A stretch of DNA of 64,000 nt from Temnothorax longispinosus (GCF_030848805.1 NC_092361.1:3348001-3412000), one strand, 5' to 3'; shown: positions 25,946-40,274, counted from the first letter of the stretch. The notes: generated by a model from the sequence alone, not told the origin. Program-made: numbers and translations.

Positions 25946-26458
25946 TTATAACCGATTGCCACCCGTGACCGCGAGCGTCTTCATAAAGCGAAAGATCGGC
26001 TCCGAATTTCTCGAAGAATTTCGCTCGCACGCGAGAGTAACCCACGTATTTACGGCCGCCCCGTGTACGCGACATGACCCCCCCCCCTTTATGTCGGCGA
26101 GGTCCGCGGGTGAACTCGCGCGAGCCAGAGGCTCTCTCACTTCGTTCGCTCGGAAAATATACCGGTGCGCAAGCTTATCGTGTTTCACAAGGAATTTAAC
26201 CCGCTTCTCCGGATGCGAGTACGCGCGCGCACGCAAGCTGCAACGGAATTTACTCTCTATAATACGACGGACCGTGCGATAAAACATTGGCGACGATGAC
26301 ACTTCTCTGGCTCTCGGTGCGCTACGGAGCTCATTTTTCACATGCGCCAACACCGTCGTCCGTTGCGCGATCCGGGGCATAGCGCGTAACGATTTACCCA
26401 ATCTGTCTCGCTGGAACATTTTGTTGTTCCGAGTATCGTAAGATAAATGAGATCGCAT
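25946..26458 (-). other. Unrecognised ORF, 170 codons from ATG
   Basis: This is the longest ATG-initiated single frame in the left half. The peptide is basic, without a signal peptide, membrane segment or motif I know. It runs through the C10/G10 homopolymer (26078-26087, Gly-Gly-Gly), and the opposite strand is also open for 108 codons over part of it. Both facts argue for a chance frame in CpG-rich DNA, but it cannot be excluded. Confidence 0.12.
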
Positions 26459-27099
26459 CGGGGAAAGTTATGCGTTAAACAAAAAAAAAGATGAAATTAA
26501 ATTAAATTTGAAGATACGCAGCATCACGACAATCCTATCCACTTTTGTGCTATTCAAAAAGTCTATACGGAACAATCTACACAAAAGATCGATTTTTAAT
26601 CGATCAAAATATGCCCCAAGATATTTGTCACACTTCCTTTAGTATCCTGTTTACAGATATTGATAACTGTCATTTATTTTGCGCTTATATTTATTATCTA
26701 TCGTTATCGACAATATATTTATTTTTCCTTGAATGCTCTAAACAAGAGAGAGAGACTAGAATACGATAAATATAATATATTTTCAAAGAGAAACGTAAAG
26801 TTCTACATTATATCTCAGAAGGTTTTCATTCTACTTCAACGCAAAGAGTTATGTTTATTAATATAGTTTGATTTTATCTTGCACTCGCGTACGATTTCCT
26901 CATTGGCATAGATGTGCCGAGGGGTTTCCCTCTTCCTATCTCTGTCACTTTCATTCGAGGCAAGCCTCGTTAAATGCCTCGATAACTCCGCCGCGCGAGA
27001 ACAAGCGAGCTCATGATTGAGCGCGGCGAGGAAGAACCAGTTTACTGACACGGACTATCCACCTCGATTTCCATTCATCGGTTAGAGGGAGGAAAAGAA

Positions 27100-27110
<11 letters not shown>

Positions 27111-27146
<36 letters not shown>
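27111..27146. repeat. (GA)18 microsatellite
   Basis: Pure GA repeat inside a longer purine-rich block from about 27089 to 27170. Confidence 0.97.
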
Positions 27147-27148
<2 letters not shown>

Positions 27149-29029
27149 CGAGAAGAGCGAGAGAAAGAGAGTCGATCGGTCTTGGTTACCGGCAACGGAA
27201 GGTCCGCCCTCGTTGCCGCAGCTAATCTAACGCGTCCAGACGATGGCCGTTAGTCGACGTAATCCATCAAGCGGCTCGCTCTTCCGGAAGAGAAGCCACG
27301 GCCAGGTCGCCGACGGGATGGACCACCTCCCTCCGCGCTTCAACAACGAAAGCTCTTTCGCCGGCTTTCCAGCTTTTTCGGTCGGTGGACGGTTCCGTCG
27401 TTAATTGCGAGGAAGGGTGAAGCTGGAGTGAAAATCACTCGCGTAGTGCCAGACAACAGCGAGGATGAATAGCGAAAGTGATTATATCTCTTTTGAATAC
27501 GACTAGACATCAAAAGGAACATTTTTGATTTTGAAAAAGAGACCGAGAGAAAAATAGATGATATAGGAATTGTAATGTAGATAAGTAACAGGAATTAGCG
27601 CGGATTCAATTAGCATGATATCACTTAATCGCTTTTCATAAAAAATTTTGGTAAAATAAAATTCTGCCATCTCTCCATTCTAGATAAAATTACATAAAAT
27701 AGTTTGCACTTGTATACTCAACAGAAATCTGGTATATTCTTAAAAGTTAGTTTGGTTATCTTAAGTTTTTAAGCGACGGAAAAAGAAACGGGCAAGAGAA
27801 AAACGGAGAAAGAATGGACCGCGTTAGCGATCCGCATCAGCGATCCTTGCTCGGCTCTCGCGAAAAGAATCCAATTCTCGATGCAGAAGCGCGCGTCTAA
27901 TTATCGGATCGTTCTTTTTGCGAGCAGGGGACCTTTGCGCGCCTGCGTATCGCGCTTCGCCCGCGCTCACGGATCATCAGTCACGGTTGTTTGCCGCGGA
28001 AAACCGTCAGTCAACCCCTTTTTTCCCGGGCCGTCGCCGTCGACGTCTCTCCACCCTCGACTTTCCACTCTGGAGAATCGTCTTCCGACTCTCGCGAAGC
28101 GGGGGCGGTTCTACGTAAAAAGCTCCTTTCGCGCGAGGCAACCGCGACATCGCGACGTCGCCGAGAGTCGATAATAAATGCAGAGCGATCGCTAGCGCGT
28201 CTAGCAGCTAACGACCGGAGTTCCAGCCCTTCTATGTAAATCAGCCGTCGTTATCTTTCGTAACGGCGCCGTATCTACTCCGTTAACATTCCCCGTGAGA
28301 TACAAGATACCCCCTGCCCCGCCCTCGCTTACCCGAAACTTCGATTACGACGGAAGCTGCGGAAAACTTCGTGAATGGACCGAAAGCGCGGCCCAAAGTT
28401 ACGGTCCAGGGGGCCCTAGAAATCGGATGAGACGATAAACAGAACAATGGAGGTCTCCGGGTTCCGTGACAGAACACTGATCTTATACAGCGCGTGACTG
28501 GAGACAAAGTACACCAAGTATCTCTCCGCATGGTCGATGTACACCGCACAATGTATACCCCCGACTATCGCAGATAATTTACTCACACAAACCGTTGTAC
28601 CGAATTACATTTGTGCCGCCGAACGCGCGTCTATTATGGCGCAATCGAGTGTACAAACCTAGTAATGTAATTAAAAAAAAAAAGAGTTGTAAAAAGTAGA
28701 AGTTACATATAATCCACGAACACATTCCCGCTTTTAAAGTAAAGTGTGTTTAAAAGAACCAAGTTTGAAGAATAAATTTACACAAGCATATTCACATAAA
28801 CCCGGAATCGCACCTCGTTTCTAAGATACAATACAAGAAAAATATATATTTCACATAATGAGAATAGAGACAAACGAGTCGGGAAAATCGCTGATAATGA
28901 AGATAACGACGTCCGTATCTAACACTAAAAACGCAATGCCGTGCTTTTGTGCGACCGGCACATTAACGCTAATATCGCACGCCATAATTTATGTCTTGCG
29001 AAATGCGTTCTTTATGACCGCACGGAAGA

Positions 29030-29031
<2 letters not shown>

Positions 29032-29065
<34 letters not shown>

Positions 29066-29070
29066 GAGGA
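29032..29070. repeat. (GA)15 microsatellite with GGA extension
   Basis: GA repeats to about 29061, then GGA repeats. It is followed closely by two GTAAGTAA donor-like cores at 29127 and 29137 on the plus strand. Confidence 0.95.
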
Positions 29071-29651
29071 GAGGGCATAGTAAACGCGGAGTAACGCGAG
29101 CGGTGATCATCTTTCTTGGCGAGGTGTAAGTAACGCGTAAGTAATGACGGCCGAGAACAATTGTGATCGTTAACGTTGCGGCAATGAAAGCGGCCACCTC
29201 TCTCGCTTCTCGTGCAGAAGCACGCGTTAAAGGACACAGATGCATGTAACATCACCGTGAAATCAGACTATTATGCAACTAATTACGAACATATACATAT
29301 CGCGACGTAACCCGTGATTACCTTGAATCCAATTCGCTTCCTGCGACCGTATCATTATCGGTTGATCGAAATTATCCATCGCATCGGCTCGTTCTCGACG
29401 CGCATTCGCGCGCGGATGGTATTACGTGTAACTCGAGATTGACAGCGTCAAGGCTCGCTCTGTGACGTCGATCGGGTTGACGGCGGCGAGGGAATGCCCT
29501 GAGGATTAGCTATCCCATTACATTGTCTACCGCAAGTGTCATTGCATGAAACTCGAATAAAAAAAGTTGTGGCGAATGGCGAAACATGTGTGTTACAGCA
29601 TGAAAAAATTAATCCAAAAATAAATAATTTAGCCTTAGTTTTTTCTTATCC

Positions 29652-29677
29652 CTCTCTCTCTCTCTCTCTCTCTCTCT
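29652..29677. repeat. (CT)13 microsatellite
   Basis: CT repeats with no interruption, in otherwise AT-rich sequence. Confidence 0.95.
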
Positions 29678-32135
29678 TTCCTCGACAGTCTTGTTATCAA
29701 ATATTTTGCCAAATTAATGCTCCAGCTAATTCCTAATGATATTGGAAAAAGTGACGCGACACTCGCGATATTTTTCCAGGGATCTCTATATACAATTGGC
29801 CATTTCCTTCGAAACTTAACGGCACACTGCGGATCACGTGTTAATGCAATTACCGTACTTACGATAAATTTACAGAGGAAAGTAAAGACAAATTGGAAGA
29901 GTGGACCGTCGCGGTCGTAAAATACGATCCCGCCCCCCTTGCCACCTCGCTGGCAATTTTACTTTCCCGTTTGTCGATTCGCGTGCGAAACACGTCTTCG
30001 CGGCAGTTGCACGGCAATTATGTTAAGTAACGAAACTCGTTTAGCTCACCGATAGCCAGCGCGAAAGAGTATTTATATTTCTACGAGAAAACGCGCGCAA
30101 TTTTTCTCTCCCGGATCGTCCTCGCTCGAAAGTTTTTTGCCGATAAAATTGATCGTACGTAGCGGACGAAGAATTATCCTGCCGTCGCGGGTACGTTTCC
30201 GCGATAACGGGGCCACGCCCGCTGTTGCGAGGGAGGAAATGAAAAAGGGGGTTAGCGGGGACGAGATCGGGCTCCGCGGGGGTAAGGCCGGAGGATAAAT
30301 GCATCGGGGTGGCGAAAGTTACCTCGCAATAAAAACGGACGTCGGCGCGACTTTCAATAAGTCAGACATAAATGTCAGTTCCTATTCAATACAAGCAATT
30401 TATACAATTTATAGATATAACAGATGTAACTATGTAATATGGGGGTTCATGGTTATTTCCTGTGAGATCTGATGCTAATGATTTATTGACGTGCTTAAGA
30501 AAAGCAAAAGTTAATTTTCTTAAACGGTCAATTAAATTTTTATCCAGAAATGACATTTGGAATAATCCCTGTAACTCTGTAGCATTTATGCAACCGCGCC
30601 AATCTAATGAGTATAAAGTGGACAGAAAACAAATCGATATCTCTAAAGTCGTACACGCGACAAAAACACAATAAAAACACGTAAGCTTATTCAAAGCCCC
30701 CAAAGTGCATCAACGTATATTGAATCTGCATATTACATGCGGCACTCCCATTGATACGTTGCCGTCCACGAAGAATAATAAACAAGACTTGTCCCGCTTG
30801 TCCGACGCGTTCCGAACGACCATCGTAAAAGATGCCCTAACGTAAAAGCCTCGGTAAGGTCTCTCGATGACATCTCCCCCGAGAAACGGGAGTGCGCGAG
30901 CTAGAAATTAAGAGGAAGCGGATATATACTGTGTCCGGGAGTTTCAGCTGGCTCGAGATAAGGCCGTTGCGGTAGGAGTTCATAAATTATTCCGGACCGG
31001 GAGGACCGAAATAGCGGTGCGAATGCTAAGGTTTAGTAAGGATTATTCACGGCACCCCCAAAGCCGTATTATTTAGCATCGGTACCTACACTCTCGCACT
31101 CCCTCGGCTCGCTCTCGCACAATTGTCGCGTTCTTCTCCATTACCTCGCCCGTGGAGTCCCTTTCCTCGTTCGTTTCCTAACGCTTAACATCCTTCACGC
31201 GTCCACGAGAAACTACCCGCGCTCCTTATTCGGATTGTGTCCTTTTTACTTCGTCTTTCTTCTTGCTTTCAAAATCGAAGTTCTTTTAAAAAGTTCGCAA
31301 AGATGTAGAAAAATGAATAAAATTCTTAGAAGAGAGCACAACGTTGTTTCGCATCGCGCTTCTCCTGGCTGATTCTACATCGTCGGATTAGAAATAACGA
31401 ATAAGACAATTATTTCAAGAACAATGGAATTCCGTATGCGTGCGGTATAATTTGCGACTGCATTGAGCGCGCGCGCGAATATCCATACAATGCCCGATAC
31501 GCTCCGCATGTGCGAATGGCTAGCGTTCACATCGCGATCCCTTAAAGCCAGATCCAGATCAAGCGAGTGAACGCGAGCAAACTCGAACGAACAATCGTCA
31601 GTATATGATGGCACATTCATTGAAGCAAGTTATTCATTCGTGTTTATTCGCGCTCGCTTGCCTCGATCCGATTTGCCGAAAGAACGATGATGATCGTCGA
31701 AAAAAATTGACGGAAAAAGCAATTTTTTTACGCGAATATAATTGATCAAGTACGCGCGATAAAGAGAGACGGAAAGACAAGTAATCGCGAGCATATCGCG
31801 AGGCTCCCGGGTTTTGATCGAGAAAGAAGATATAATCGAGAAACTTTCCAAGAGCAATTAACCCTCATTCCCGAACAGGCTGAATCCGCTGAATATCTCA
31901 GAAAATTTCAACTTGAAATAAACTTTTAGAAATAAACTCCTACAGACTTCGAGGCAGAAAGGAGATCGCCAGAGGGGTAAGGCGATGTCGAAACGTCGGA
32001 TTGAAAAGAATATTTGAGAGGAACGTCACGGAACGCGCGATGAGAAACCGTATCTGCGAGAAAAATCCGATTTGCAGAAAGCTGCGAAACTCACGGGACG
32101 TGTATGTGATGATAGCCGTAATCGAGGATCGATAA

Positions 32136-32159
32136 GCTCACGAATCGATTCTCGTGAGC
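32136..32159. other. Short perfect inverted repeat
   Basis: GCTCACGA and TCGTGAGC flank an eight-base centre that includes ATCGAT. It could be a protein-binding palindrome or chance. Confidence 0.3.
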
Positions 32160-34355
32160 GGCCTCATCAGAGCACACCGCAGTTCGTCATGCCCGTGTTA
32201 TTACGTAAGCCTCATCTCTTTTTTTTTACCAATCATGTCGTAATAATGACGTACTTGTGGTCTTGTCCCGAGGTGTCGGAGCGAAGCGGCGGAACAATGG
32301 CGGCGAGTCGTAGCTTTTTACGGAACGACGCTTTCGTCCGACGAGATATTAGCCGCTGATACCGGTATCGCCGGAAGCGGTGAAGCTTGAAATAATTAAA
32401 TCATGTTCTTACGCGCCAGCGGCGGGCGCGAAGCCAATCAACTTGCATTTTAAGCTGGTTCTCGGCGCGGCGGCGCGACGCGGAGAACAAAAGGGAGAAG
32501 AAGAGCCGCATTCTCGCGTGTATACCTTGCGAAAGGATTCTTGTCGATAATTACAGCGGCTGTACAATATCGGCCATTAATTCACAAACTCCCCTTTAGA
32601 GAGCTCCACAGTTATAATAAGAAAGGAAGATAAATCTACGTAAAATAGAGCCGTCACATTCTTCACCGGAAATAAATATTGGTTTGCACTCCAGATAAGA
32701 CTGAGTGACGGAAATCACATTAAGTACGTTCGTTGAATGGCGCATGTATCGCTTAATAAATGTGTAAACCGGAGCACTCATGTACGATAACGGTAGAATA
32801 TTCAGCGATAATATTTCACGAGCGATCGGTGCGGACTATGTACACGAGTGCGTCTGTAATTATTCGTCGCGCTATCGTTATTTAACTAGATGTATCACCA
32901 GCCGTAAAGCGATCGCGGTCGTAACTCACTCGACATTTTACGCGTGCGTGACAAATGGAATTTTTTTCTTTATAGGATCCGCGTGATATTTCGGATAATC
33001 GCTCGCTCGCCGATATGATTCTGGCTTTACTGCGGGGCGATTAATGACGCGCGACTCGGAAGCGCGTTCGCCAAACGACCATTCGACGCGTCAGTTTTAA
33101 CGGCGAGCTACCGCTTGTATACGCGCGCGACGCGGAATCGATAATCGAATAAAATTAATTTTAAAACAAACCGCGCCTACGGACTGAATTCGGAATCGCC
33201 GAGTTGACCGAGTACATCAACTAGCCGCTAGTTATCTCGAAAATGACTGCCTTTCGCTTCGCGTATCGGTTATCGAATAAGCTACGAAGGCGTTGCCGTC
33301 GTATCGCATGATGTTAATTATGCAAATGAATTGGCTTGATGGCTGAGTCGGATCAGCATTACCGTCGAACCGATACATCGTGGGACAATTTCGCGGACGT
33401 GAGGCGAGAGCAACATTGTCTCTCGTCAGCCGGTTCCGAGTTCTGGCCCCTTTTACGCAAATTATTGCATCGTATCGCAAACCGAATGAAATAAACATTA
33501 ACATTAAACCATTACCAAAATTTTATACTCGAATTTCATGTCGTATTTGTGCAAGGTGAAATTTTTATGAATAAAAAGCTGTCCCCTTTACTTCAGTCGT
33601 AAAAAAGATTGCAGCGTTGTCTTTCGTGTTGTCATACCTTTTGCTACGAAAGTGTCCCAGCTGTTACATGTTAATGTCTCTTAATGACTTACAAATAAAT
33701 TGCCAGCGATGTGTCGTGACTCATCCATAACGGACGGCACCGCAAAGTCCTTGAGAAAAGTGTTAACACCTGCGAGAACTACGCGCGCCGATGCACGTAG
33801 AGAGCCTGACGATCGTTTATCGTCTAGGAATCGCTTACTTGGTCTTTAAAGAACGTTTCACCGACGATGAGTCAGTAAGAACCCGATCTCCGTCGCGAGA
33901 TTGCATTTTCTACTGCGATCGCATAAAGATAATCGAGCGTAGGAAAGAAGAGAAACTCACCGTCACTTCATGTTAACGTATTAATCATCGTAAGCTGAAT
34001 ATGTGTTCGCTTATTAACATTGAGAAGTAGTATTTCTTTATGTAACGACGTCTTCTCGTATTTTAAGACGTCAGACCCGTAGCCACAAAATGGTAGATAA
34101 TGCGCTTGAATTGAGTGGCTAACAACGCTGAGTAATTCTTTCGCCGCGGAACGTTTAAAGCTCATAATTCATATTCGGAGCTATGTTTGGTAAGAAAAGA
34201 ATCGTATAGCTCCGTCAAGGAAACTTGTCGATATGTATAGGTATACTCGTATCATATTCAAAACCGCATACGTCGAATTAAATATGAAATAAGAATCGGG
34301 GATTGATAATACGAGAATACAATCCGTGGTGTTCTCGTGAGATAAAAGGACTCAC

Positions 34356-34487
34356 CTTCTTCGTTGTGTAGAGTTTCCGGCCTTGGAGCAGCATGTACAT
34401 CTTCTTCCAACCGTTCGAACTCACATTTCGCATCCACACCATGCTGAATACGTACGGGCACTCACTGTCCTCCCGTAACAGGTAATT
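34356..34487 (-). CDS. Adaptor gene, coding exon 6 (start of PH domain)
   Basis: Acceptor cacgttgcag, 44 codons in phase 0, donor GTGAGTCC. It reads NYLLREDSECPYVF...GWKKMYMLLQGRKLYTTKK. WKK.Y..L.....LY corresponds to strands beta1-beta3 of the PH domain (WKKIYFFLRRSGLY in vertebrate relatives). The usual HGFL at the first strand is replaced by YVFSM, and the GKKS before WKK by SSNG, so the phosphoinositide-binding loop is diverged. The remainder of PH should begin in phase 0 at lower coordinates; I did not find it. Confidence 0.82.
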
Positions 34488-37400
34488 CTGCAACGTGAGC
34501 ATGAGCAACGTATGCATTTGCCGTCTCAGCTATAGCACTGTTTTCATTCGTGACGATCACATCGGCATCAGGAAATCACACGTGTACTCACCCTTAGCGC
34601 GCTCTCGGCATCGGTGAATGCGCCCCTTTCTTCCCCGCTGGGAAACGTGATCATGTCCGCGGGAAAAAATTGCTGCAAAAAAAATTAAAGAGACGTCTAC
34701 ATACTGTCGTTTTTTATATATGAAAACGAAGGAAACCGAATTTCGGATCGTTTCTAAAATTAACCAGAGTGACTCGGAGAAAAAAGTGATGCAAAGTTGG
34801 ATCTAAAATATATTTCGGGAACGAGAAAATATAAATATCTCTCGTGCTTCAAGTATTTCGACGAGGAGTGGTAGACACGCACGTATTACTTAAGAATCTT
34901 TTTAAAGATTTCAATGGACGGAACACAAACATTCATACTTCGCACACTCACGCGCAAAGAGTGCCTCCCTCCCGGTTACAAGAGAAGGAAAACGTCTCAA
35001 GATTTCCCCGAAGAGTGTCGATTACGACGTTCAATTTCCCAAGTTTCTACGCTCGTTATCCTTTAATTGGCCAATCATCGGCGAGACTACAAGATTTATG
35101 AACTCCTATAGCTGATTGAATTTCTAAACTGCTAATTGATATCCGTTCGAATATATTAATTAGTCTAACTATCTTTGAAACTGATGGATCGGCATCTCTT
35201 TATATATCACAAAATTAACATTTTCTAACAAGATTCAATAAAATGATAGCTGCAAAATTTCATTCAACTTTTAGTTTAGTCATCATTTACATTCCCTACG
35301 CAATCTCGATGTATTAAGTTTAAAACGGAGCTACGTGCTCAATCCTGTAAAATCCCAGGACACGAATGTTCCAATCAATACTACCGAATCCTTGAGACCC
35401 CATCGCCGCTCCCGGTATCGGAAAAGCGTCTCTCCTGCCACCTTAACATCTCTCTCTACATCTTTCTTTGCATAGAACTACACGATTCGCCGGTAAACGA
35501 GAGATCTGCCGGAAATTTCGCGGAATATTCTCATACCGACAACATTCACATAGATACCGACACCATTCTCATAGATACCGACGACGTTCACATAGATACC
35601 GACAAGGTATTAAAAAATGTCGACCGAATTAACATATTATATTAATATATTATATATATTAATAATTCTTGACTATCGAGTCTCGAGCCAAAATCTGGGG
35701 ATAATTCAAGATGCCTAATATTGCCGACGTTTCAAATCCAGAAAATATAAATTGTAGTTACGTACAAATATAATGTACTATCGATATGAGCATTTATACG
35801 TACAAAATAAAATTAAAAGCAAAATTAATATAGCAAATATAAATATATTTAATTATATCGAATAATCAATGGTTGGTCGGTAATACCGAGGGTGAGAAAA
35901 TTTACCTAGAGTCGGCAATCTTAAACAGTACCTCATCGTTATACTTATATTCAAATGTATGCTGCAACTGCAACCTGGCTGGTAAGTTCAGTCAGTCGGT
36001 AAGTTAACGCGCTTAGATTGAACAGAATTTACCATTCGCTGTAGTAAAAAGTAACGAAGAACGCAATAACTTTATTATTTTCTGAAGATTTTGACGTTTT
36101 CTTTAAAAATGAATAATTAGAGAAGCAGCTTTTTTTCAGCAAGATGACTAAATTCTCTATTTTTTTCACTTACCATAGGTTTGATAAACACTTCGTATTT
36201 CAGGAAGTCCTGGCTAAAGTAGAACCTCCTCTCGTATTGGGAAGCGAACATTTCCAATTCCCTATGAACAGCGAGAATATCTTCGTGGTCTTCTAATGTG
36301 CGCTCTGTAACAAAAAAAAATTCATCCAATTTATCATTATCATCCAAATATATTGCTATGTTGCTATTATCAACACACCAATATATTCAAAAAAATAGAA
36401 TAATATTTGAGTACTCTTATTGATATTTCAAAAGAATATTTTTTGTACCTATTGCATCATAAATAATAATAAATAGCTTAATCTTTCATAATGTTACCGA
36501 TCTTAAAATATTTAGCCCTTTTTATAGCAAAATTAATTTTTAAACTTATTTTTATAAATTCTAATAAAACGAGTTTTATGGCTACAATTAGTACAGATCG
36601 TCTCGTCATGTGATTAATTTGTAAAACAATTCCATGGAAAACACATTAGTCTAGAAATAGCATGACATTTCGCCCGGAACTAAACAAACATTTCGTACGG
36701 AGACACAGCCGCGAGTCGCGTCTCTGACCTGCACCAAGCTCCTGGAGGTTTCGCCCGCTATTGATTCTCGGCTGCATTATAGAGCTCTGTGCCGTCTTTA
36801 CGGCCTCTCCAACCCCTTTCCTCCCTTCTCCCTTTTCCTCTCACCATGCACACGTTATTTCCGATCTCGTTCCGAGTCAATGCCGTAGAGAAAATTTAGA
36901 CGACTGAAGTTTTCCCGATGCATTAGAGGCTCATTGCGTCACTTCGCCTTGGCCTGGCACGCCTCGAACTTTTAACGAATTATCCGCCTTTTACACGCGC
37001 ACCGATTATTTTTATAAATAAATTATTTATTACCGAGTTCCCAAACAGCTCTTAAGCGTATCTCTTAATACGCAATAATCACAAAATACTTCAAAAATAT
37101 CTACCGATTCTGCGTACTTCTCTATTCAAACATAATATTTGTCTCCAACTACGTTATCGTTAAACCTGATAACAATTCGGATATCGAATGAACCGTTTAA
37201 TGTGAATTCCATTATGTTTGGGTATACATTTATTATATTTCTATATCTTTGAATTGTATGGGCATGCATTCCAGTGTGATATAAATATAAAATCATACAT
37301 ATAATTAAGCGTACAGAATATTCATATATTTTTTTAAAGACATTGAAAAACAATTCCGTAAATAACATCCTAGCGATTAATCACTTAAAACAGGGCAATC

Positions 37401-40225
37401 GCAAACTTTGGCGCTTACTTTAAAAATATGGTCAATGACACAACGCTACTCGCTACTCGCATCATGAAGATAAAGAAGTGCATAAGACTTGCTTATTGAC
37501 TGATCGTTAACCACATTCCCGAGAAATCTGAAGGAATGCATAAACTCGTTTGAAGTAATCGCGACGATGCGCGATGCATAGAAAATATAACGCAATATGT
37601 AAATCATAATTGCGATATGATTTATTGTCATATTTATGATGTTACATACCAATTCCCAGTTTCGGCCACGTCTCGATTATCGACCAGGCTGCGCCGATTG
37701 TGTTCCTCTTGACTTTGAGCAACTCGCAGAGATCGATCGTTCGCAGATTTCTCTCTACGACCATGGTTGTAAAAGAATGATCATTGTTGTAAAACCGCAA
37801 TTCTTCCTAATTAAACAAACATTAAAAAGACATTAAATATACAAATGAATTGAATTACAATCCAATGGAATTAATTTATCGAATTAAATTAATTCGCAAT
37901 CTTCTCTTTTATAAGCCTCTTTCAATTTATTTATCTCTATGCATAAATAAATTATAAATATTTGCCTTATATAACTTATATTATATATATTTTGTAATCA
38001 AATAAATTTGCATTAATTAATAAATCAATGACAAACTTTTATTTCATAAAGGTATAGCGTATATGAGAAAAATTGCATTAACTGTTAATTATAAATAATA
38101 CTTTAATTATTTTGTCCTATTTATGAGTTGAAATATTTCTTTTTATTTTTTATCATAATATTATACATAAATATAAATTTAATTTAGGTATACAAATTAA
38201 ACACAATATGAAAATTTATATACTAATCTATATCTATCTCCTCGATTTTTCTGACTATATGTATAATCGAGAAAGTGTAAAACTTAAGCATTTAAGCATA
38301 AGATACTTTAGTACATACTTGTCTTTCGCTATCGATCAAATCTTGATCACTTCTTCGATTCCTTCGTATCGTGCTGTTGAGTTCGAAGATCGTGAGATCG
38401 GAACCAAGCCGTTCGTAGCTTGCGGCTCGATTACTCGGCAGCGTCGAGCTGCCGTCGAGGCAGGAGCACATCTTCGGGAACCAATCTGTAAGGGCCCAAA
38501 GAGATGCTAGAGAGAGATTGGTACAACACGTCGCGACTGACAAATAAAAGGGAAAAGGACTACACAAGTAAAAAAAAATCGCACAGAATATCAGTCCGTT
38601 AACGCTAAATCTACCATATATAAATATACTGCAAAGAGGCGTAAGAGCGAGCCCGCTGTGTACTAAAAGTCTATTTTACAACTTGGGCTTCATAGGAATC
38701 TCTACATGGTCGAGATGGGGCCACTACATTATCGATGAGTGAACGTGGCCCCCTCTCGTCTCAAGAGATACAAAAGGAAGAAAAGTAAAGTGTTCAAACA
38801 TTAAGGACAAAATGTGACGTGCTGTGAAATCGCAACGGCTCTCGGGCGAATTTTCCGTCGATTAGCAATAACTGTACGTCGGAATATCGAGACGCAGGGA
38901 TAAGGTAGATGAGTAATACACGTGTGCCGCGACATTGAAAACGCGTCGTGCGTACTTAGTGCGTGAGTCGCGTTTTATATGTGAGCCGTTGCAACACGGA
39001 TATTTAAGCCTCGCGGAGGTCGCGCGCAATTTTCCCGGCGCTCGTCGTCGCGTCGCCTTCTCTTTTCTTTTCTTTAGAATGGCGGTAATATATCAAACCA
39101 CGTAAAGTCGCAGGAGAGTTATTTCAAAGAGCGCTTAACGAAGAGAAGCAAAAATATATATCGCTAATCCGAGAAATCGCCAGTCAGACGGAGACCAGAG
39201 GCATCTTTACAAACCATGCGAGTCAAATTTTTAATATAAACCGTTGGGCGATCGAGTATCTCGAAGCAGGGATACCGATATTGCAGTGATGCATCTATGT
39301 ATATCTATTTCAATCCTTTAATTCACTCTAACTATTCGTGATCCATATTGTAATAATTTGCAAATCGATTTACGTTAGAAAGAAAGATTAAAAAGAAAGA
39401 TTGTTATACAAGAAAAATTCCATTTAGCTCACTATATTATTAACTTTTCTACTATATTACAATTTCGTATGTTTTATTTGTAGATAAATCAATAAATGGA
39501 AAATTTTAATTAATAAATAAGTAGAAACTTTTATCAAATATTATTTCAATAAAAATATTATAAACAGAATCTGTTAGTTTTGAAGAAAAATTTTATTAAC
39601 CTTTCTAATAAAAAGTTGAAAATTGTAAGTTAATATATGACGGTCAAACAAAAAAATAAATTTAATGTACTTAATGTGCAAATAAAAAATGAACCACTAT
39701 AGGCTGTTAAATGTTACTAAATGTCATAATTATTTACATTTTTCTTTAAAGTTTTCTGCAAAAAATTAATTTAATATAGAACCATAGAACTACTTAATTT
39801 CACAAACACACAAATGCAGAAAATGTTACGAAATTACAAATTTTATTTCAATGATTTAACATAATTAACATTCACTTAAAATTAACGATTAATTTAAAGA
39901 TCTTCGATTAGCTTTTTTCAGAATCTTTCTTTCTATAGTATTTATACATAGAATCCCTACTTCGCAAATTTATTTTCGCCCTTTCTATTCGTCCATTTGA
40001 TACGCGTTTGCAACCTAATCGAAGGATTCTCCGGCTAGCTCGAACACGCAAAAGTCATCGCCGCCATGTCACAAAGATACCTTGTAGAGATGAATAGCGC
40101 TTTAATAAATCGTTCGTCTATCCCGTATCCGGAGTCGCGACGACGCAACAGCAACGAGAGTCCACGTGTACACTATGCCAAGCGGTGTCGATACTCGACA
40201 TATCCGTCTAATTCGCTCGCCATGA

Positions 40226-40274
<49 letters not shown>

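Larger units (their letters stand above)
26459..34355. other. No gene recognised; expected site of the next adaptor exons
   Basis: This stretch lies directly downstream of exon 6 on the minus strand, where the rest of the PH domain would be expected. I looked for PH (C-W-..-A-..-L-.-K-Y-G), BPS and SH2 (F-L-V-R) signatures and saw none. Microsatellites at 27111, 29032 and 29652. A minus-strand donor at 29852 follows a 32-codon open segment that matches no part of the family. Confidence 0.45.
34673..36173 (-). other. Intron 4 of the adaptor gene
   Basis: GTAAGTG donor and ttttttttgcag acceptor, 1501 bases. It contains a 21-base minisatellite, an antisense open frame (35280-35642) and, on the plus strand, two consensus donor cores 17 bases apart (35982 and 35999). 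Otherwise AT-rich with nothing recognised. Confidence 0.8.

Noticed and set aside
29852..29960. Minus open segment ending ATC/GTAAGTACGG as a possible next exon
   Set aside because: Only 32 codons, no pyrimidine tract before it, and the peptide resembles no part of PH, BPS or SH2.
34001..34170. Donor-like site at 33954 (ACG/GTGAGTTTC) as the end of the next PH exon
   Set aside because: All three minus frames contain stops within a few codons of the site.
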